The notes under the pieces are model-generated. The model was not told where the DNA came from, did not search any database, and saw only the letters and a list, made by a program, of their open reading frames with translations. A DNA stretch of 64,000 nt, taken from NCBI RefSeq assembly GCF_000017245.1, contig NC_009655.1:1984001-2048000 (forward strand), read 5' to 3'. The first letter of the stretch is position 1, and every line of letters starts with the position of its first letter. A program made the position numbers and the translations under genes. Below, in pieces: positions 1 through 8,723 of this stretch. The stretch is from Actinobacillus succinogenes 130Z. Lineage in GTDB: Bacteria > Pseudomonadota > Gammaproteobacteria > Enterobacterales > Pasteurellaceae.

Positions 1-223
1 CACCTTTAATTTGGATGCAGAACTCATTGCGCAAATCGGCTGCGGCGGTTAAAGCTTCTTGATATTTCGGGTCAAAACATACTTGTACGATGCCTTCACG
101 GTCTCGCATATCAATAAAAATCAACCCGCCTAAATCACGACGGCGATGAACCCAGCCGCTCAATGTCACTTCTTGTCCGATGTTGCCGCGGTTTAACGCA
201 CCGCAATAATGAGAACGCATCAT
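1..223 (-). CDS. aspS: Aspartate--tRNA ligase, N-terminal part (cut by window edge)
   Basis: About 74 N-terminal residues of class II aspartyl-tRNA synthetase, read leftward off the window edge. The visible part is the OB-fold anticodon-binding domain: it opens MMRSHYCG and contains GWVHRRRDLGG and FIDMRDREGIVQV, which match the conserved start of bacterial AspRS. Two ATG codons are adjacent (223 and 220); I give the first, though the second also fits the E. coli start. The enzyme charges tRNA-Asp in the cytoplasm. The catalytic domain lies outside the window. It is divergent from cmoA. Confidence 0.93.
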   Translation of the reverse strand, partial: MMRSHYCGALNRGNIGQEVTLSGWVHRRRDLGGLIFIDMRDREGIVQVCFDPKYQEALTAAADLRNEFCIQIKG

Positions 224-333
224 ATCTGTTTTCCTTTAAAATTTATTCTGAAAAAATAACCGACGAATTATAGCTGAAAAAAATCAAAACTTCTTCTAAA
301 ATAACCGCAGTTTTAACCCAAGCGATAAGATTT

Positions 334-1059
334 ATGAGCAAAGATACGATTTTTTCCGCCCCGATTGAAAAATTGGGCGATTTTACTTTTGATGAAAATG
401 TCGCGGAAGTCTTCCCCGATATGATTCAACGTTCCGTACCGGGATATTCCAACATCATCACCGCCATCGGTATGCTGGCGGAACGTTTCGTCACGCCGGA
501 CAGCCAAGTTTACGATCTGGGCTGTTCGCGCGGGGCCGCCACGCTTTCCGCACGCCGTAACATTCGCCAGCCGAATGTCACAATCATCGGTGTGGATAAT
601 TCGCAACCCATGGTGGAACGCGCCCGCCAGCACCTCAATGCTTATCACAGCGACATTCCGGTAGAAATTTTATGTGACGACATACGCAATATCAGCATTG
701 AAAATGCGTCTATGGTGATTTTAAACTTCACCCTGCAATTCCTGCCGCCGGAAGATCGTCAATCGTTGCTGGAAAAAATTTATCGCGGACTCAATCCCGG
801 CGGCTTATTGGTTTTGTCGGAAAAATTCCGTTTCAAAGACGACACCACAAACAACCTGCTCATTGAGTTACATCATGCCTTCAAACGTGCCAACGGTTAC
901 AGCGAACTGGAAGTCAGCCAGAAACGCGCGGCATTGGAAAACGTCATGCGTATCGACAGCAGCAACACGCACAAAGTGCGGTTAAAAAACGTGGGATTTT
1001 CTCATGTAGAATTATGGTTTCAGTGCTTTAACTTCGGTTCGGTGATCGCCATTAAATAG
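334..1059 (+). CDS. cmoA: Carboxy-S-adenosyl-L-methionine synthase
   Basis: 241 residues, the usual CmoA length. The Rossmann-type SAM-binding motif DLGCSRG is at residues 61-67, with family signatures PGYSNIITAIGMLAERF before it and LNFTLQFLPPEDR after it. CmoA makes carboxy-SAM from SAM and prephenate; CmoB then uses it to build the 5-oxyacetyluridine (cmo5U) wobble modification of tRNAs. cmoB, often its neighbour in other genomes, does not follow here: the next gene encodes a solute-binding protein. The short gap to aspS (224-333) must hold both divergent promoters. There is no strong Shine-Dalgarno sequence before the ATG. Confidence 0.95.
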   Translation: MSKDTIFSAPIEKLGDFTFDENVAEVFPDMIQRSVPGYSNIITAIGMLAERFVTPDSQVYDLGCSRGAATLSARRNIRQPNVTIIGVDNSQPMVERARQHLNAYHSDIPVEILCDDIRNISIENASMVILNFTLQFLPPEDRQSLLEKIYRGLNPGGLLVLSEKFRFKDDTTNNLLIELHHAFKRANGYSELEVSQKRAALENVMRIDSSNTHKVRLKNVGFSHVELWFQCFNFGSVIAIK

Positions 1060-1113
1060 CCTCACCGATTCAATTTATTTTGATTATTCCATCTGCTCAT
1101 TAGGAGGGTATCA

Positions 1114-1833
1114 ATGAAAAAAACACTAGTCGCCGCGTTATTTCTCAGCGCAGCCTTCGGCGTACAAGCACAAGACATTCGTTTTGCCATGGAACCCAGT
1201 TATCCGCCCTTTGAAATGACCAACGAAAAAGGTGAAATTATCGGTTTCGATGTGGACATCGCAAACGCTATTTGTAAAGAAATTCAAGCGAATTGCTCGT
1301 TCCAAAGCCAACCCTTCGACAGCTTAATTCAAGGCTTAAAACAAAAACGCTTTGACGCCGCCATTTCCGGCATGGGCATTACCGAAGCGCGTAAAAAACA
1401 AGTGTTATTCAGCGAACCGTATTTCTCAAGTTCCGCCGCCTTCATCGCGAAAAAAGGTACGGATTTTGCCAACCTGAAAAACATCGGCGTGCAAAACGGC
1501 ACCACTTACCAAAATTATATCAGCAAAGAAAAACCCGGCTACCAAGTAAAATCTTACGCGTCTTACCAAGAAGCGATTTTGGACATTCAAAACGGGCGTA
1601 TCGACGCCATCTTCGGCGACATCCCCGTATTAGTCGATATGATTGATAAAACGCCGGGACTGGAATTCGTAGGTGAAAAAATCAATAATCCGACTTATTT
1701 CGGTAATGGCTTAGGCATTGCCACCAACCTGAAAAATCAAGCGTTAGTTGACGAATTAAATAAAGGATTAAGCACGATTAAGACTAATGGCGAATATCAA
1801 AAAATCTATGATAAATGGATGACGGCAAAATAA
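1114..1833 (+). CDS. artI: Periplasmic amino-acid-binding protein, ArtI-like
   Basis: 239 residues with a signal peptide of about 19 residues (cleavage after VQA), then a bacterial extracellular solute-binding fold of family 3: the N-terminal RFAMEPSYPPFEM and GFDVDIANAIC motifs and the central FDAAISGMGIT motif are typical of ArtI/HisJ arginine-lysine binding proteins. It would bind a basic amino acid, most likely arginine, in the periplasm and hand it to an ABC permease. A good AGGAGGG ribosome site precedes the ATG. No ATPase or permease (artP, artQ, artM) is adjacent and a terminator follows at once, so it is an orphan binding protein or a second copy. Ligand choice is inference. Confidence 0.82.
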   Translation: MKKTLVAALFLSAAFGVQAQDIRFAMEPSYPPFEMTNEKGEIIGFDVDIANAICKEIQANCSFQSQPFDSLIQGLKQKRFDAAISGMGITEARKKQVLFSEPYFSSSAAFIAKKGTDFANLKNIGVQNGTTYQNYISKEKPGYQVKSYASYQEAILDIQNGRIDAIFGDIPVLVDMIDKTPGLEFVGEKINNPTYFGNGLGIATNLKNQALVDELNKGLSTIKTNGEYQKIYDKWMTAK

Positions 1834-1850
1834 AACTCCCGAAAACCCGG

Positions 1851-1882
1851 CCGCACTTTACTTTCAAAGTGCGGACGTTTTT
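1851..1882 (+). terminator. Rho-independent terminator after artI, built from inverted uptake sequences
   Basis: CCGCACTTT at 1851-1859 pairs with AAAGTGCGG at 1866-1874 around a 6-base loop, followed by a T run. Both arms are uptake-sequence cores. Confidence 0.85.
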
Positions 1883-1951
1883 TCCGTATTTTTCATCAAC
1901 CTCCTTTTGTGGCATAATCCCGTATCATTTTTTATTTAACGGAGAAAATCA

Positions 1952-2359
1952 ATGCGAATTTTACATACAATGCTCCGCGTGGGCGATTTAGACCGTTCGG
2001 TTAAATTTTATCAAGACGTTTTAGGTATGCGTTTACTGCGTACCAGCGAAAACCCGGAATATAAATATTCATTAGCCTTTTTAGGTTATGACGACGAAGA
2101 TAAAAGCGCTGTCATCGAATTGACTTACAACTGGGGCGTTACCGAATACGAGCCGGGGACGGCTTTCGGTCACATTGCCATCGGTGTAGACGATATTTAT
2201 GCTACGTGTGAAGCGGTAAAAGCGCACGGCGGCAAAGTTACCCGCGAACCCGGTCCGGTGAAAGGCGGCACCACAGTGATTGCGTTTGTGGAAGATCCGG
2301 ACGGCTACAAAATCGAATTTATCGAAAATAAAGACGCTAAATCGGCATTAGGAAACTAA
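1952..2359 (+). CDS. gloA: Lactoylglutathione lyase (glyoxalase I)
   Basis: 135 residues, the normal length of bacterial metal-dependent glyoxalase I. It opens MRILHTMLRVGDLDRSVKFY and contains GHIAIGVDD and VEDPDGYKIEFIE. The metal ligands expected for the family are visible as His5, Glu56 (VIELTYNWG), His74 (GHIAIGV) and Glu122 (KIEFIE). It isomerises the methylglyoxal-glutathione hemithioacetal to S-lactoylglutathione in the cytoplasm. Ribosome site CGGAG before the ATG. rnt follows after 2 bases, so the two are co-transcribed, an arrangement also found in other gammaproteobacteria. Confidence 0.96.
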   Translation: MRILHTMLRVGDLDRSVKFYQDVLGMRLLRTSENPEYKYSLAFLGYDDEDKSAVIELTYNWGVTEYEPGTAFGHIAIGVDDIYATCEAVKAHGGKVTREPGPVKGGTTVIAFVEDPDGYKIEFIENKDAKSALGN

Positions 2360-2361
2360 TT

Positions 2362-3042
2362 TTGACACAACAACTTTTGACGGAATCGCAAACGGAAACC
2401 CCGTCCGATTACCATTTGCTGAAAAATCGCTTTCGCGGTTATTATCCTGTTGTGATCGATGTGGAAACCGCCGGTTTAAACTGCCAAACCGACGGTTTGC
2501 TCGAACTTGCCGCCGTCACGCTGAAAATGAATGACAGAGGTGATTTGCTGCCCGATCAAACCTACCACTGCCATATTCGTCCCTTTGAAGGTGCGGGTAT
2601 TAATCCGGAATCCATGAAAATTAACGGTATCGATTTAGAAAGTCCGATTCGCAATGCCATTGCCGTATCGGAATCGGAGGCCATTACCGGTTTATTTCAA
2701 ATGGTTCGCCGCGGGCAAAAAAACGCCGGATGCCAACGTTCCATTATTGTGGCGCATAACGCCGCGTTTGATCACGGTTTTGTAATGGCTGCGGCGGAAC
2801 GGACTAAAATCAAACGTAATCCGTTCCACCCATTCGGTAGTTTCGATACCGCTACGCTGAGCGGATTAATGTTCGGACAGACGGTACTGATAAAAGCCTG
2901 TCAGTCGGCCAGCATTCCTTTTGATAGCAACCAAGCGCATTCGGCATTGTATGATACCGAACGCACGGCAGAATTATTTTGTTATATGGTCAATCATTTA
3001 AAAGCATTAGGCGGTTTTCCCCATCTTGTGCAAAATGTTTGA
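2362..3042 (+). CDS. rnt: Ribonuclease T
   Basis: 226 residues starting at a TTG codon 2 bases after the gloA stop; no ATG lies near the conserved N-terminus, so the TTG start is well supported. It is a DEDDh 3'-exonuclease: Asp33 and Glu35 in VIDVETAG, Asp in the HNAAFDHGF motif, and the final His and Asp in HSALYDTERTAELF. It trims the 3' ends of tRNAs and stable RNAs and turns over the CCA end. Translation is probably coupled to gloA. Confidence 0.95.
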   Translation: MTQQLLTESQTETPSDYHLLKNRFRGYYPVVIDVETAGLNCQTDGLLELAAVTLKMNDRGDLLPDQTYHCHIRPFEGAGINPESMKINGIDLESPIRNAIAVSESEAITGLFQMVRRGQKNAGCQRSIIVAHNAAFDHGFVMAAAERTKIKRNPFHPFGSFDTATLSGLMFGQTVLIKACQSASIPFDSNQAHSALYDTERTAELFCYMVNHLKALGGFPHLVQNV

Positions 3043-3078
3043 AATATTGACCGCACTTTTTCAACCTAAGGATACACA

Positions 3079-4434
3079 ATGTTAACCAATGCTGTTGTTA
3101 TCTCAATTATCGTACTGCTTATATTAAGCTTGATGCGAATCAATGTCGTTATCGCACTTATTATCTCGGCGTTAACCGCAGGATTAACCGGCGGCTTAGG
3201 CATAACCAAAACCATTGAAACCTTCACCGGCGGATTGGGCGGCGGTGCCGAAGTAGCTATGAACTATGCGATCCTCGGTGCGTTTGCTATCGCAATTTCC
3301 AGATCCGGTATTACGGATTTACTGGCGTTCAAAGTAATTAAACGCTTAGGTAAAACACCTACCGGGAATTCTGTCGCCGGTTTTAAATATTTCACTTTAG
3401 CGGTATTGCTGGCGTTCGCCATTTCCTCGCAAAACCTGTTACCGGTGCACATCGCCTTTATCCCTATCGTTGTACCGCCGTTATTAAGTATTTTCAATCG
3501 GTTAAAAATCGACCGCCGAGCCGTCGCCTGTGTGCTGACGTTCGGATTAACCGCCACTTATATGTATTTGCCGGTGGGTTTCGGTAAAATTTTTATTGAA
3601 AGCATCCTGGTAAAAAACATCAATGAAGCCGGCGCCACATTAGGTCTGCACACTAACGTGAGTGAAGTGTCCATGGCAATGTCCATTCCTGTGATCGGTA
3701 TGTTTTTAGGTTTATTAACGGCAATTTTTATTACTTACCGAAAACCGCGCACATACCAAGTACATATCGAAGAACCGACTACGGCGGAAATCGAACAACA
3801 TATCGCAAAAATCAAACCTTTCCATGTGGGAGTGAGTTTAACGGCAATCTTCGTCACCTTCAGTTTGCAGTTATTCACCAGTTCGACCATTATCGGCGGG
3901 TTGGCGGGTTTGGTGATTTTCGGCGTATGCGGTGTTTTCCGTTTGAAAGAAAGTAACGATATCTTCCAACAGGGATTACGCTTAATGGCGATGATCGGCT
4001 TCGTGATGATCGCCGCTTCCGGTTTCGCCAATGTAATTAACGAAACCGGCGGCGTCACGCAATTAGTCAATACCTTTAGCCAAGGCTTAGGTACCGGCAA
4101 CAAAGGCGTTGCCGCATTCCTGATGTTATTGGTAGGTTTATTTATTACCATGGGTATCGGTTCCTCTTTCTCTACCGTGCCGATTATCACTTCCATTTAC
4201 GTACCCTTATGCCTTGCTCTCGGCTTTTCACCGCTTGCTACGGTTTCTATCGTCGGTGTGTCGGCTGCTTTGGGTGATGCGGGTTCACCGGCTTCGGATT
4301 CCACATTGGGTCCGACCTCCGGTTTGAATATTGACGGCAAACACGATCACATATGGGACAGCGTAGTGCCCACCTTCCTGCACTACAATATTCCGTTAAT
4401 TATATTTGGCTGGATCGCTGCCATGACCTTATAA
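3079..4434 (+). CDS. Na+/H+ antiporter family membrane protein (NhaC-type, HI0325-like)
   Basis: 451 residues, almost entirely hydrophobic, with roughly a dozen membrane segments. The N-terminal part (about 1-90) fits the Na+/H+ antiporter N-terminal domain and the rest the NhaC-type family. Conserved-looking stretches include SSQNLLPVHIAFIPIVVPPLL and, near the end, a SFSTVPI motif and DAGSPASDSTLGPT, which resembles the substrate-binding loop of NhaC-like carriers. The closest relative I recall is the uncharacterised H. influenzae transporter HI0325. The transported ion or metabolite is unknown; some members of this clan carry small carboxylates or amino acids. A single uptake sequence lies just upstream, in the gap after rnt. 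Confidence 0.8.
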   Translation: MLTNAVVISIIVLLILSLMRINVVIALIISALTAGLTGGLGITKTIETFTGGLGGGAEVAMNYAILGAFAIAISRSGITDLLAFKVIKRLGKTPTGNSVAGFKYFTLAVLLAFAISSQNLLPVHIAFIPIVVPPLLSIFNRLKIDRRAVACVLTFGLTATYMYLPVGFGKIFIESILVKNINEAGATLGLHTNVSEVSMAMSIPVIGMFLGLLTAIFITYRKPRTYQVHIEEPTTAEIEQHIAKIKPFHVGVSLTAIFVTFSLQLFTSSTIIGGLAGLVIFGVCGVFRLKESNDIFQQGLRLMAMIGFVMIAASGFANVINETGGVTQLVNTFSQGLGTGNKGVAAFLMLLVGLFITMGIGSSFSTVPIITSIYVPLCLALGFSPLATVSIVGVSAALGDAGSPASDSTLGPTSGLNIDGKHDHIWDSVVPTFLHYNIPLIIFGWIAAMTL

Positions 4435-4438
4435 CGCC

Positions 4439-4465
4439 ATCCCCCGTCCGTCGGGGGATTTATGT
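4439..4465 (+). terminator. Hairpin terminator after the antiporter gene
   Basis: ATCCCCCG (4439-4446) pairs with CGGGGGAT (4452-4459) around a 5-base loop. The following T tract is weak, so termination may be partial and priC may receive read-through. Confidence 0.55.
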
Positions 4466-4483
4466 ATATAAAACAGAAAAACG

Positions 4484-5065
4484 ATGCAAAATCAGACCGC
4501 ACTTTTAAACCGTTTGCAACGGCTGATTACACAGCTACAGAAGCAATACGAACCCGTGAAACGTCAAATTTTACATACAAAATTTGACCCCGCGATATTT
4601 TCCGAAAATTTTCAACCGTTGGAATTTTATTTGAATGAAATCCGCCATTGTATCGAGCAAATATCGCAATTATCCCCCGAAGAAGTGGCGCAAACAGCAT
4701 TTTTCAGCGAAAAATTATCGGCGCAATATACTGCGTTGACGGACGCGCTACAGTTTATAGAAAAACCTAAGGCAAAAAGTGCGGTCAATTTTAAACCGGT
4801 TTTAAGCCTGCGGGAAAAACGCCGTCAGCAGTTAGAACAGTTACCACCGCGCGCACGATTAATCAAATATTACGAAGCCTTGCAGGCACTGAACGAAAAA
4901 CTGAACGGGCAGAAGGACTTACAAAAGCAATGCCTGTCAGAAAAAGAAAAAATGCGGATTCAGCAACAAATCGACATAACCCGTCAACGTCGCCAACGTT
5001 GTCTGGACGCCATTGAAGTACTAGAGGAATATCTGGCGTTTAAGGAAAATCAGGAAAAAGAATAA
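4484..5065 (+). CDS. priC: Primosomal replication protein N'' (PriC family)
   Basis: 193 residues rich in Gln, Leu and charged residues, predicted almost wholly helical, with N-terminal LLNRLQRLITQLQKQYEP and a basic C-terminal half (LREKRRQQLEQLPPRARL, then IQQQIDITRQRRQRCLDAIE). This is the pattern of PriC, which loads DnaB helicase at stalled forks by a PriA-independent route and binds SSB. Sequence conservation in this family is low, so the call rests on length, composition and the N-terminal motif. An in-frame uptake sequence encodes part of the middle linker. It lies between the antiporter and rpsO and ends just before the rpsO promoter. Confidence 0.75.
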   Translation: MQNQTALLNRLQRLITQLQKQYEPVKRQILHTKFDPAIFSENFQPLEFYLNEIRHCIEQISQLSPEEVAQTAFFSEKLSAQYTALTDALQFIEKPKAKSAVNFKPVLSLREKRRQQLEQLPPRARLIKYYEALQALNEKLNGQKDLQKQCLSEKEKMRIQQQIDITRQRRQRCLDAIEVLEEYLAFKENQEKE

Positions 5066-5066
5066 G

Positions 5067-5094
5067 TTGCAAAATTCCGCTAACCCGCTACAAT
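5067..5094 (+). promoter_or_regulatory. Sigma-70 promoter of rpsO
   Basis: TTGCAA at 5067-5072 and TACAAT at 5089-5094 with a 16-base spacer. This leaves a leader of about 70 bases before rpsO, a size compatible with S15 translational autoregulation, but I did not fold it. Confidence 0.6.
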
Positions 5095-5169
5095 ACACAC
5101 TTTCTTATCGTCGCTGAATTAGAGATCGGCGAACGATGTATCGTTAACTTGCTTTTCTAGGAGTAAAAA

Positions 5170-5439
5170 ATGTCTCTAAGCGTAGAACAAAAAGCTGCAA
5201 TCGTTGCAGAATTCGGTCGTGATGCAAAAGACACTGGTTCATCAGAAGTTCAAATCGCATTATTAACCGCTCAAATCAACCATCTTCAAAGTCACTTTGC
5301 CGAGCACAAAAAAGATCACCACGGTCGTCGCGGCTTATTACGTATGGTTTCCCGTCGTCGTAAATTATTAGATTACTTAAAACGTACCGATCTGGCAAAA
5401 TATTCTGAAATTATTGCGCGTTTAGGTTTACGTCGCTAA
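5170..5439 (+). CDS. rpsO: 30S ribosomal protein S15
   Basis: 89 residues, the exact family length, with the signatures [29 protein letters not shown] and the terminal [14 protein letters not shown]15 binds 16S rRNA early in 30S assembly and also forms part of an intersubunit bridge. The ribosome site is TAGGAG, 7 bases before the ATG. The gene has its own promoter and terminator, so it is a single-gene unit here. In E. coli pnp follows rpsO; in this window the frd operon does. Confidence 0.98.
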
Positions 5440-5461
5440 TTTTCGAATTAAGCGCAATGTT

Positions 5462-5487
5462 AAAGCACCCGATACGGGTGCTTTTTT
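5462..5487 (+). terminator. Rho-independent terminator of rpsO
   Basis: AAAGCACCC (5462-5470) pairs with GGGTGCTTT (5476-5484), with a run of six T at its end. Confidence 0.92.
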
Positions 5488-5573
5488 ATACCTAATCGCC
5501 GAATATTACGCAATCGTTTACTTAATTCCAAATCGACCAAATAAAAACACTTCTCATCTCAAGATTTTTATTT

Positions 5574-5590
5574 TTTGAGGTAGATCACAA
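5574..5590 (+). promoter_or_regulatory. FNR/CRP-like site upstream of frdABCD
   Basis: TTGAG-GTAG-ATCAC at 5575-5588 matches 8 of 10 positions of the FNR half-sites (TTGAT-N4-ATCAA). The same stretch read as TTTGA-N6-TCACA matches 9 of 10 positions of a CRP site. A possible -10 (TAGAAT) lies at 5627-5632, which would place the site near -57. Anaerobic activation of frd by FNR is established in enterobacteria; which protein acts here is open. The rest of the 5488-5733 gap shows nothing else I can name. Confidence 0.6.
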
Positions 5591-5733
5591 AATATCGGAT
5601 TAATTTTCGAAATAGTTAAAAAGAGGTAGAATTTGAATGAAATCATGGCAAAATGCTCAATAGTGAACGATGAGATTATCATTAACACAATTGAAATTTG
5701 AGTTTTACTTACTTTTTATTGGAGAAAAATATC

Positions 5734-7524
5734 GTGCAAACAGTCAATGTCGATATTGCGATTGTGGGTGCCGGCGGCGGCGGTTTACGTGCGGCGATTG
5801 CAGCAGCAGAAGCGAACCCTAACCTAAAAATTGCATTAGTTTCAAAAGTTTATCCGATGCGTAGCCATACCGTGGCGGCCGAAGGCGGTGCAGCGGCGGT
5901 TATCAAAGAAGAAGATAGTTATGACAAACACTTCCAAGACACCGTTGCGGGCGGTGACTGGTTGTGCGAACAAGACGTTGTAGAATATTTCGTTAAACAT
6001 TCACCGGTGGAAATGACGCAACTCGAACGCTGGGGTTGTCCTTGGTCGCGTAAAGCAGACGGTGATGTAAACGTACGCCGTTTCGGCGGAATGAAAATCG
6101 AACGTACTTGGTTCGCTGCCGATAAAACCGGCTTCCATATGCTTCATACGTTATTCCAAACCTCTATTCAATATCCGCAAATTCAACGTTTCGACGAACA
6201 CTTTGTGTTAGATATTTTAGTGGACGACGGCCATGCCCGCGGGATGGTTGCCATGAATATGATGGAAGGCACATTGGTGCAAATTAACGCTAACGCCGTT
6301 GTTATCGCAACCGGCGGCGGTTGTCGTTCATTTAAATTCAACACCAACGGCGGTATCGTAACCGGTGACGGTTTATCTATGGCGTATCGTCACGGCGTAC
6401 CGCTTCGCGACATGGAATTCGTTCAATACCACCCGACCGGCTTGCCGAATACCGGTATCTTAATGACCGAAGGTTGTCGTGGTGAAGGCGGTATCTTAGT
6501 CAATAAAGACGGTTATCGTTATTTACAGGATTACGGTTTAGGACCTGAAACGCCAATCGGCAAACCGCAAAACAAATACATGGAATTGGGGCCTCGCGAT
6601 AAAGTTTCCCAAGCATTCTGGCAGGAATGGAAAAAAGGCAATACACTGAAAACCGCAAAAGGCGTGGATGTGGTGCATCTAGATTTACGTCACTTGGGTG
6701 CCGATTACTTACACGAACGTCTTCCGTTCATTTGTGAATTAGCTAACGCTTATGAAGGTGTGGATCCGGTTAAAGAACCTATTCCGGTTCGCCCTGTGGT
6801 GCACTATACCATGGGCGGTATTGAAATCGACTTCAATAGCGAAACCCGCATCAAAGGTTTATTTGCAGTAGGCGAATGTGCGTCTTCGGGTTTACACGGC
6901 GCAAACCGTTTAGGTTCCAACTCTTTAGCGGAATTAGTGGTATTAGGCCGCGTTGCCGGCGAACATGCCGCACAACGTGCAACGGAAGCTCAATCCGTTA
7001 ACCAAGCGGCGGTGGACGCTCAAGCACGTGACGTAGTGAAACGTCTGGAAGATCTTTACAATCAGGAAGGTACTGAAAACTGGGCGGATATCCGCGAAGA
7101 AATGGGTACCGCGATGGAAGAAGGTTGCGGTATTTATCGTGACGAAGCCAGTATGCAAACTGCAGTCAATAAAATTGCCGAATTAAAAGAACGTTATAAA
7201 CGCATCCGCATTCAAGACCGTTCAAGCGTGTTCAACACCAATGTCCTTTACACTGTGGAATTAGGTTACATCTTAGATGTTGCTCAATCTATCGCTAATT
7301 CCGCATTACAACGTAAAGAATCCCGTGGTGCGCACCAACGTTTAGATTACACAGAACGTGATGATGTGAATTATTTAAAACATACGCTTGCTTTCTACAA
7401 CGGCAACGATGCACCTCGTATCGATTACAGCGATGTGAAAATTACCACATTCCAACCAGCTAAACGCGTATACGGTGCGGAAGCCGAAGCTCAAGAGAAA
7501 GCGGCTAAAGCCCCTAACGCATAA
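5734..7524 (+). CDS. frdA: Fumarate reductase flavoprotein subunit
   Basis: 596 residues from a GTG start at 5734, chosen because GGAG lies 9 bases upstream and the protein then opens MQTVNVDIAIVGAG like other Pasteurellaceae FrdA; an in-frame start at 5698 would only add an unsupported extension. The FAD-binding GAGGGG motif is at residues 12-17, the flavin-linking His at residue 45 (MRSHTVAAEGG), and the active-site stretch HPTGLPNTGILMTEGCRGEGG and the C-terminal LGSNSLAELVV are present. It reduces fumarate to succinate at the cytoplasmic face of the inner membrane, the last step of anaerobic respiration and succinate formation. First gene of frdABCD. Confidence 0.97.
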   Translation: MQTVNVDIAIVGAGGGGLRAAIAAAEANPNLKIALVSKVYPMRSHTVAAEGGAAAVIKEEDSYDKHFQDTVAGGDWLCEQDVVEYFVKHSPVEMTQLERWGCPWSRKADGDVNVRRFGGMKIERTWFAADKTGFHMLHTLFQTSIQYPQIQRFDEHFVLDILVDDGHARGMVAMNMMEGTLVQINANAVVIATGGGCRSFKFNTNGGIVTGDGLSMAYRHGVPLRDMEFVQYHPTGLPNTGILMTEGCRGEGGILVNKDGYRYLQDYGLGPETPIGKPQNKYMELGPRDKVSQAFWQEWKKGNTLKTAKGVDVVHLDLRHLGADYLHERLPFICELANAYEGVDPVKEPIPVRPVVHYTMGGIEIDFNSETRIKGLFAVGECASSGLHGANRLGSNSLAELVVLGRVAGEHAAQRATEAQSVNQAAVDAQARDVVKRLEDLYNQEGTENWADIREEMGTAMEEGCGIYRDEASMQTAVNKIAELKERYKRIRIQDRSSVFNTNVLYTVELGYILDVAQSIANSALQRKESRGAHQRLDYTERDDVNYLKHTLAFYNGNDAPRIDYSDVKITTFQPAKRVYGAEAEAQEKAAKAPNA

Positions 7525-7536
7525 GGAGAACGCAAC

Positions 7537-8304
7537 ATGACGAATCAAGTAATGAACGTAGAAATCTTGCGTTACAACCCTGAAACAGACAAAGAACCGT
7601 ATTTAAAAACTTATCAAGTCCCTTATGACAACCAGACTTCTCTGTTGGATGCATTAGGTTATATCAAAGACCGTTTGGAACCGGAGCTTTCCTACCGTTG
7701 GTCTTGCCGCATGGCAATCTGCGGTTCTTGCGGTATGATGGTAAATAACATTCCTAAATTGGCATGTAAAACTTTCTTGCGCGATTACAGCGGTCATATG
7801 CGTATCGAAGCATTGGCGAATTTCCCTATCGAACGCGATTTAGTGGTAGATTTAAGCCATTTCATCGAAAGTTTGGAAGCAATTAAACCGTACATCATCG
7901 GTAATAAAATGCCTGAACTGGACGGTCAACCGCACGAATCGGCGGAATTACAAAAAAGCCGAACAAAACAAACACCGAAACAGTTGGAAAAATACCGTCA
8001 ATTCTCAATGTGTATCAACTGCGGTTTGTGTTATGCGGCCTGTCCGCAATTCGGTTTAAACCCTGAATTCGTCGGACCTGCCGCGTTAACTATGGCTCAC
8101 CGCTATAACTTGGATAACCGCGATAACGGCAAAGCCGAACGTATGCCGATTATCAACGGTGACAATGGTGTATGGACCTGTACTTTCGTAGGTGCATGTT
8201 CTGAAGTCTGTCCGAAACATGTAAACCCGGCTGCAGCAATTAACCAAGGCAAGCTGGAAAGTGCGAAAGACTTTTTAATCTCAATGTTAAAACCAAAAGC
8301 ATAG
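7537..8304 (+). CDS. frdB: Fumarate reductase iron-sulfur subunit
   Basis: 255 residues. The plant-type ferredoxin domain carries the [2Fe-2S] cysteines in SCRMAICGSCGMM plus a later Cys (LACKTF). The C-terminal domain carries the [4Fe-4S] and [3Fe-4S] ligands in CINCGLCYAACP and CTFVGACSEVCPKHV. It passes electrons from membrane menaquinol, via FrdCD, to the FAD of FrdA. It starts 12 bases after frdA with an AAGGAG ribosome site and is followed 10 bases later by frdC. Confidence 0.97.
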   Translation: MTNQVMNVEILRYNPETDKEPYLKTYQVPYDNQTSLLDALGYIKDRLEPELSYRWSCRMAICGSCGMMVNNIPKLACKTFLRDYSGHMRIEALANFPIERDLVVDLSHFIESLEAIKPYIIGNKMPELDGQPHESAELQKSRTKQTPKQLEKYRQFSMCINCGLCYAACPQFGLNPEFVGPAALTMAHRYNLDNRDNGKAERMPIINGDNGVWTCTFVGACSEVCPKHVNPAAAINQGKLESAKDFLISMLKPKA

Positions 8305-8314
8305 GGGGAAAGCA

Positions 8315-8704
8315 ATGAGCGAATTAACCACAAAACGTAATAAATACGTCCGTGAAATCACCCCGACTTGGTGGAAAAGCTGGGATTTCTATCGTTTCTA
8401 CATGGTACGTGAAGCGACAGCCGTTCCGACTGTTTGGTTCTGTTTAGTATTGCTTTACGGCGTATTCTCACTCGCCGATAATACCTTTGCTACTGACTTT
8501 GTCGGTTTTATGCAGAATCCGATTGTGATGATATTAAATATCATCTCATTGGCAGCAATGTTATTACATGCTTTTACGCTGTTTACCATGACTGGTGAAG
8601 TAATGTCCAACAGCACCGGTTTAAAAGCGGAAGTTATCAAAAAGGCATTGCAAATTGCTTTCGCCGTTGTTTCCGTCATCGGCTTAATTCTTGCCTTCAT
8701 TTAA
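8315..8704 (+). CDS. frdC: Fumarate reductase membrane anchor subunit C
   Basis: 129 residues with the FrdC start TKRNKYVREITPTWWKSWDFYRFYMVREAT and three hydrophobic helices (about 30-50, 65-88 and 108-129). With FrdD it anchors FrdAB to the inner membrane and forms the menaquinol site. The ribosome site is GGGGGAAAG. The gene is in the expected place in the frd operon. Confidence 0.95.
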   Translation: MSELTTKRNKYVREITPTWWKSWDFYRFYMVREATAVPTVWFCLVLLYGVFSLADNTFATDFVGFMQNPIVMILNIISLAAMLLHAFTLFTMTGEVMSNSTGLKAEVIKKALQIAFAVVSVIGLILAFI

Positions 8705-8723
8705 CCATATAAGGAGCAAAAGA

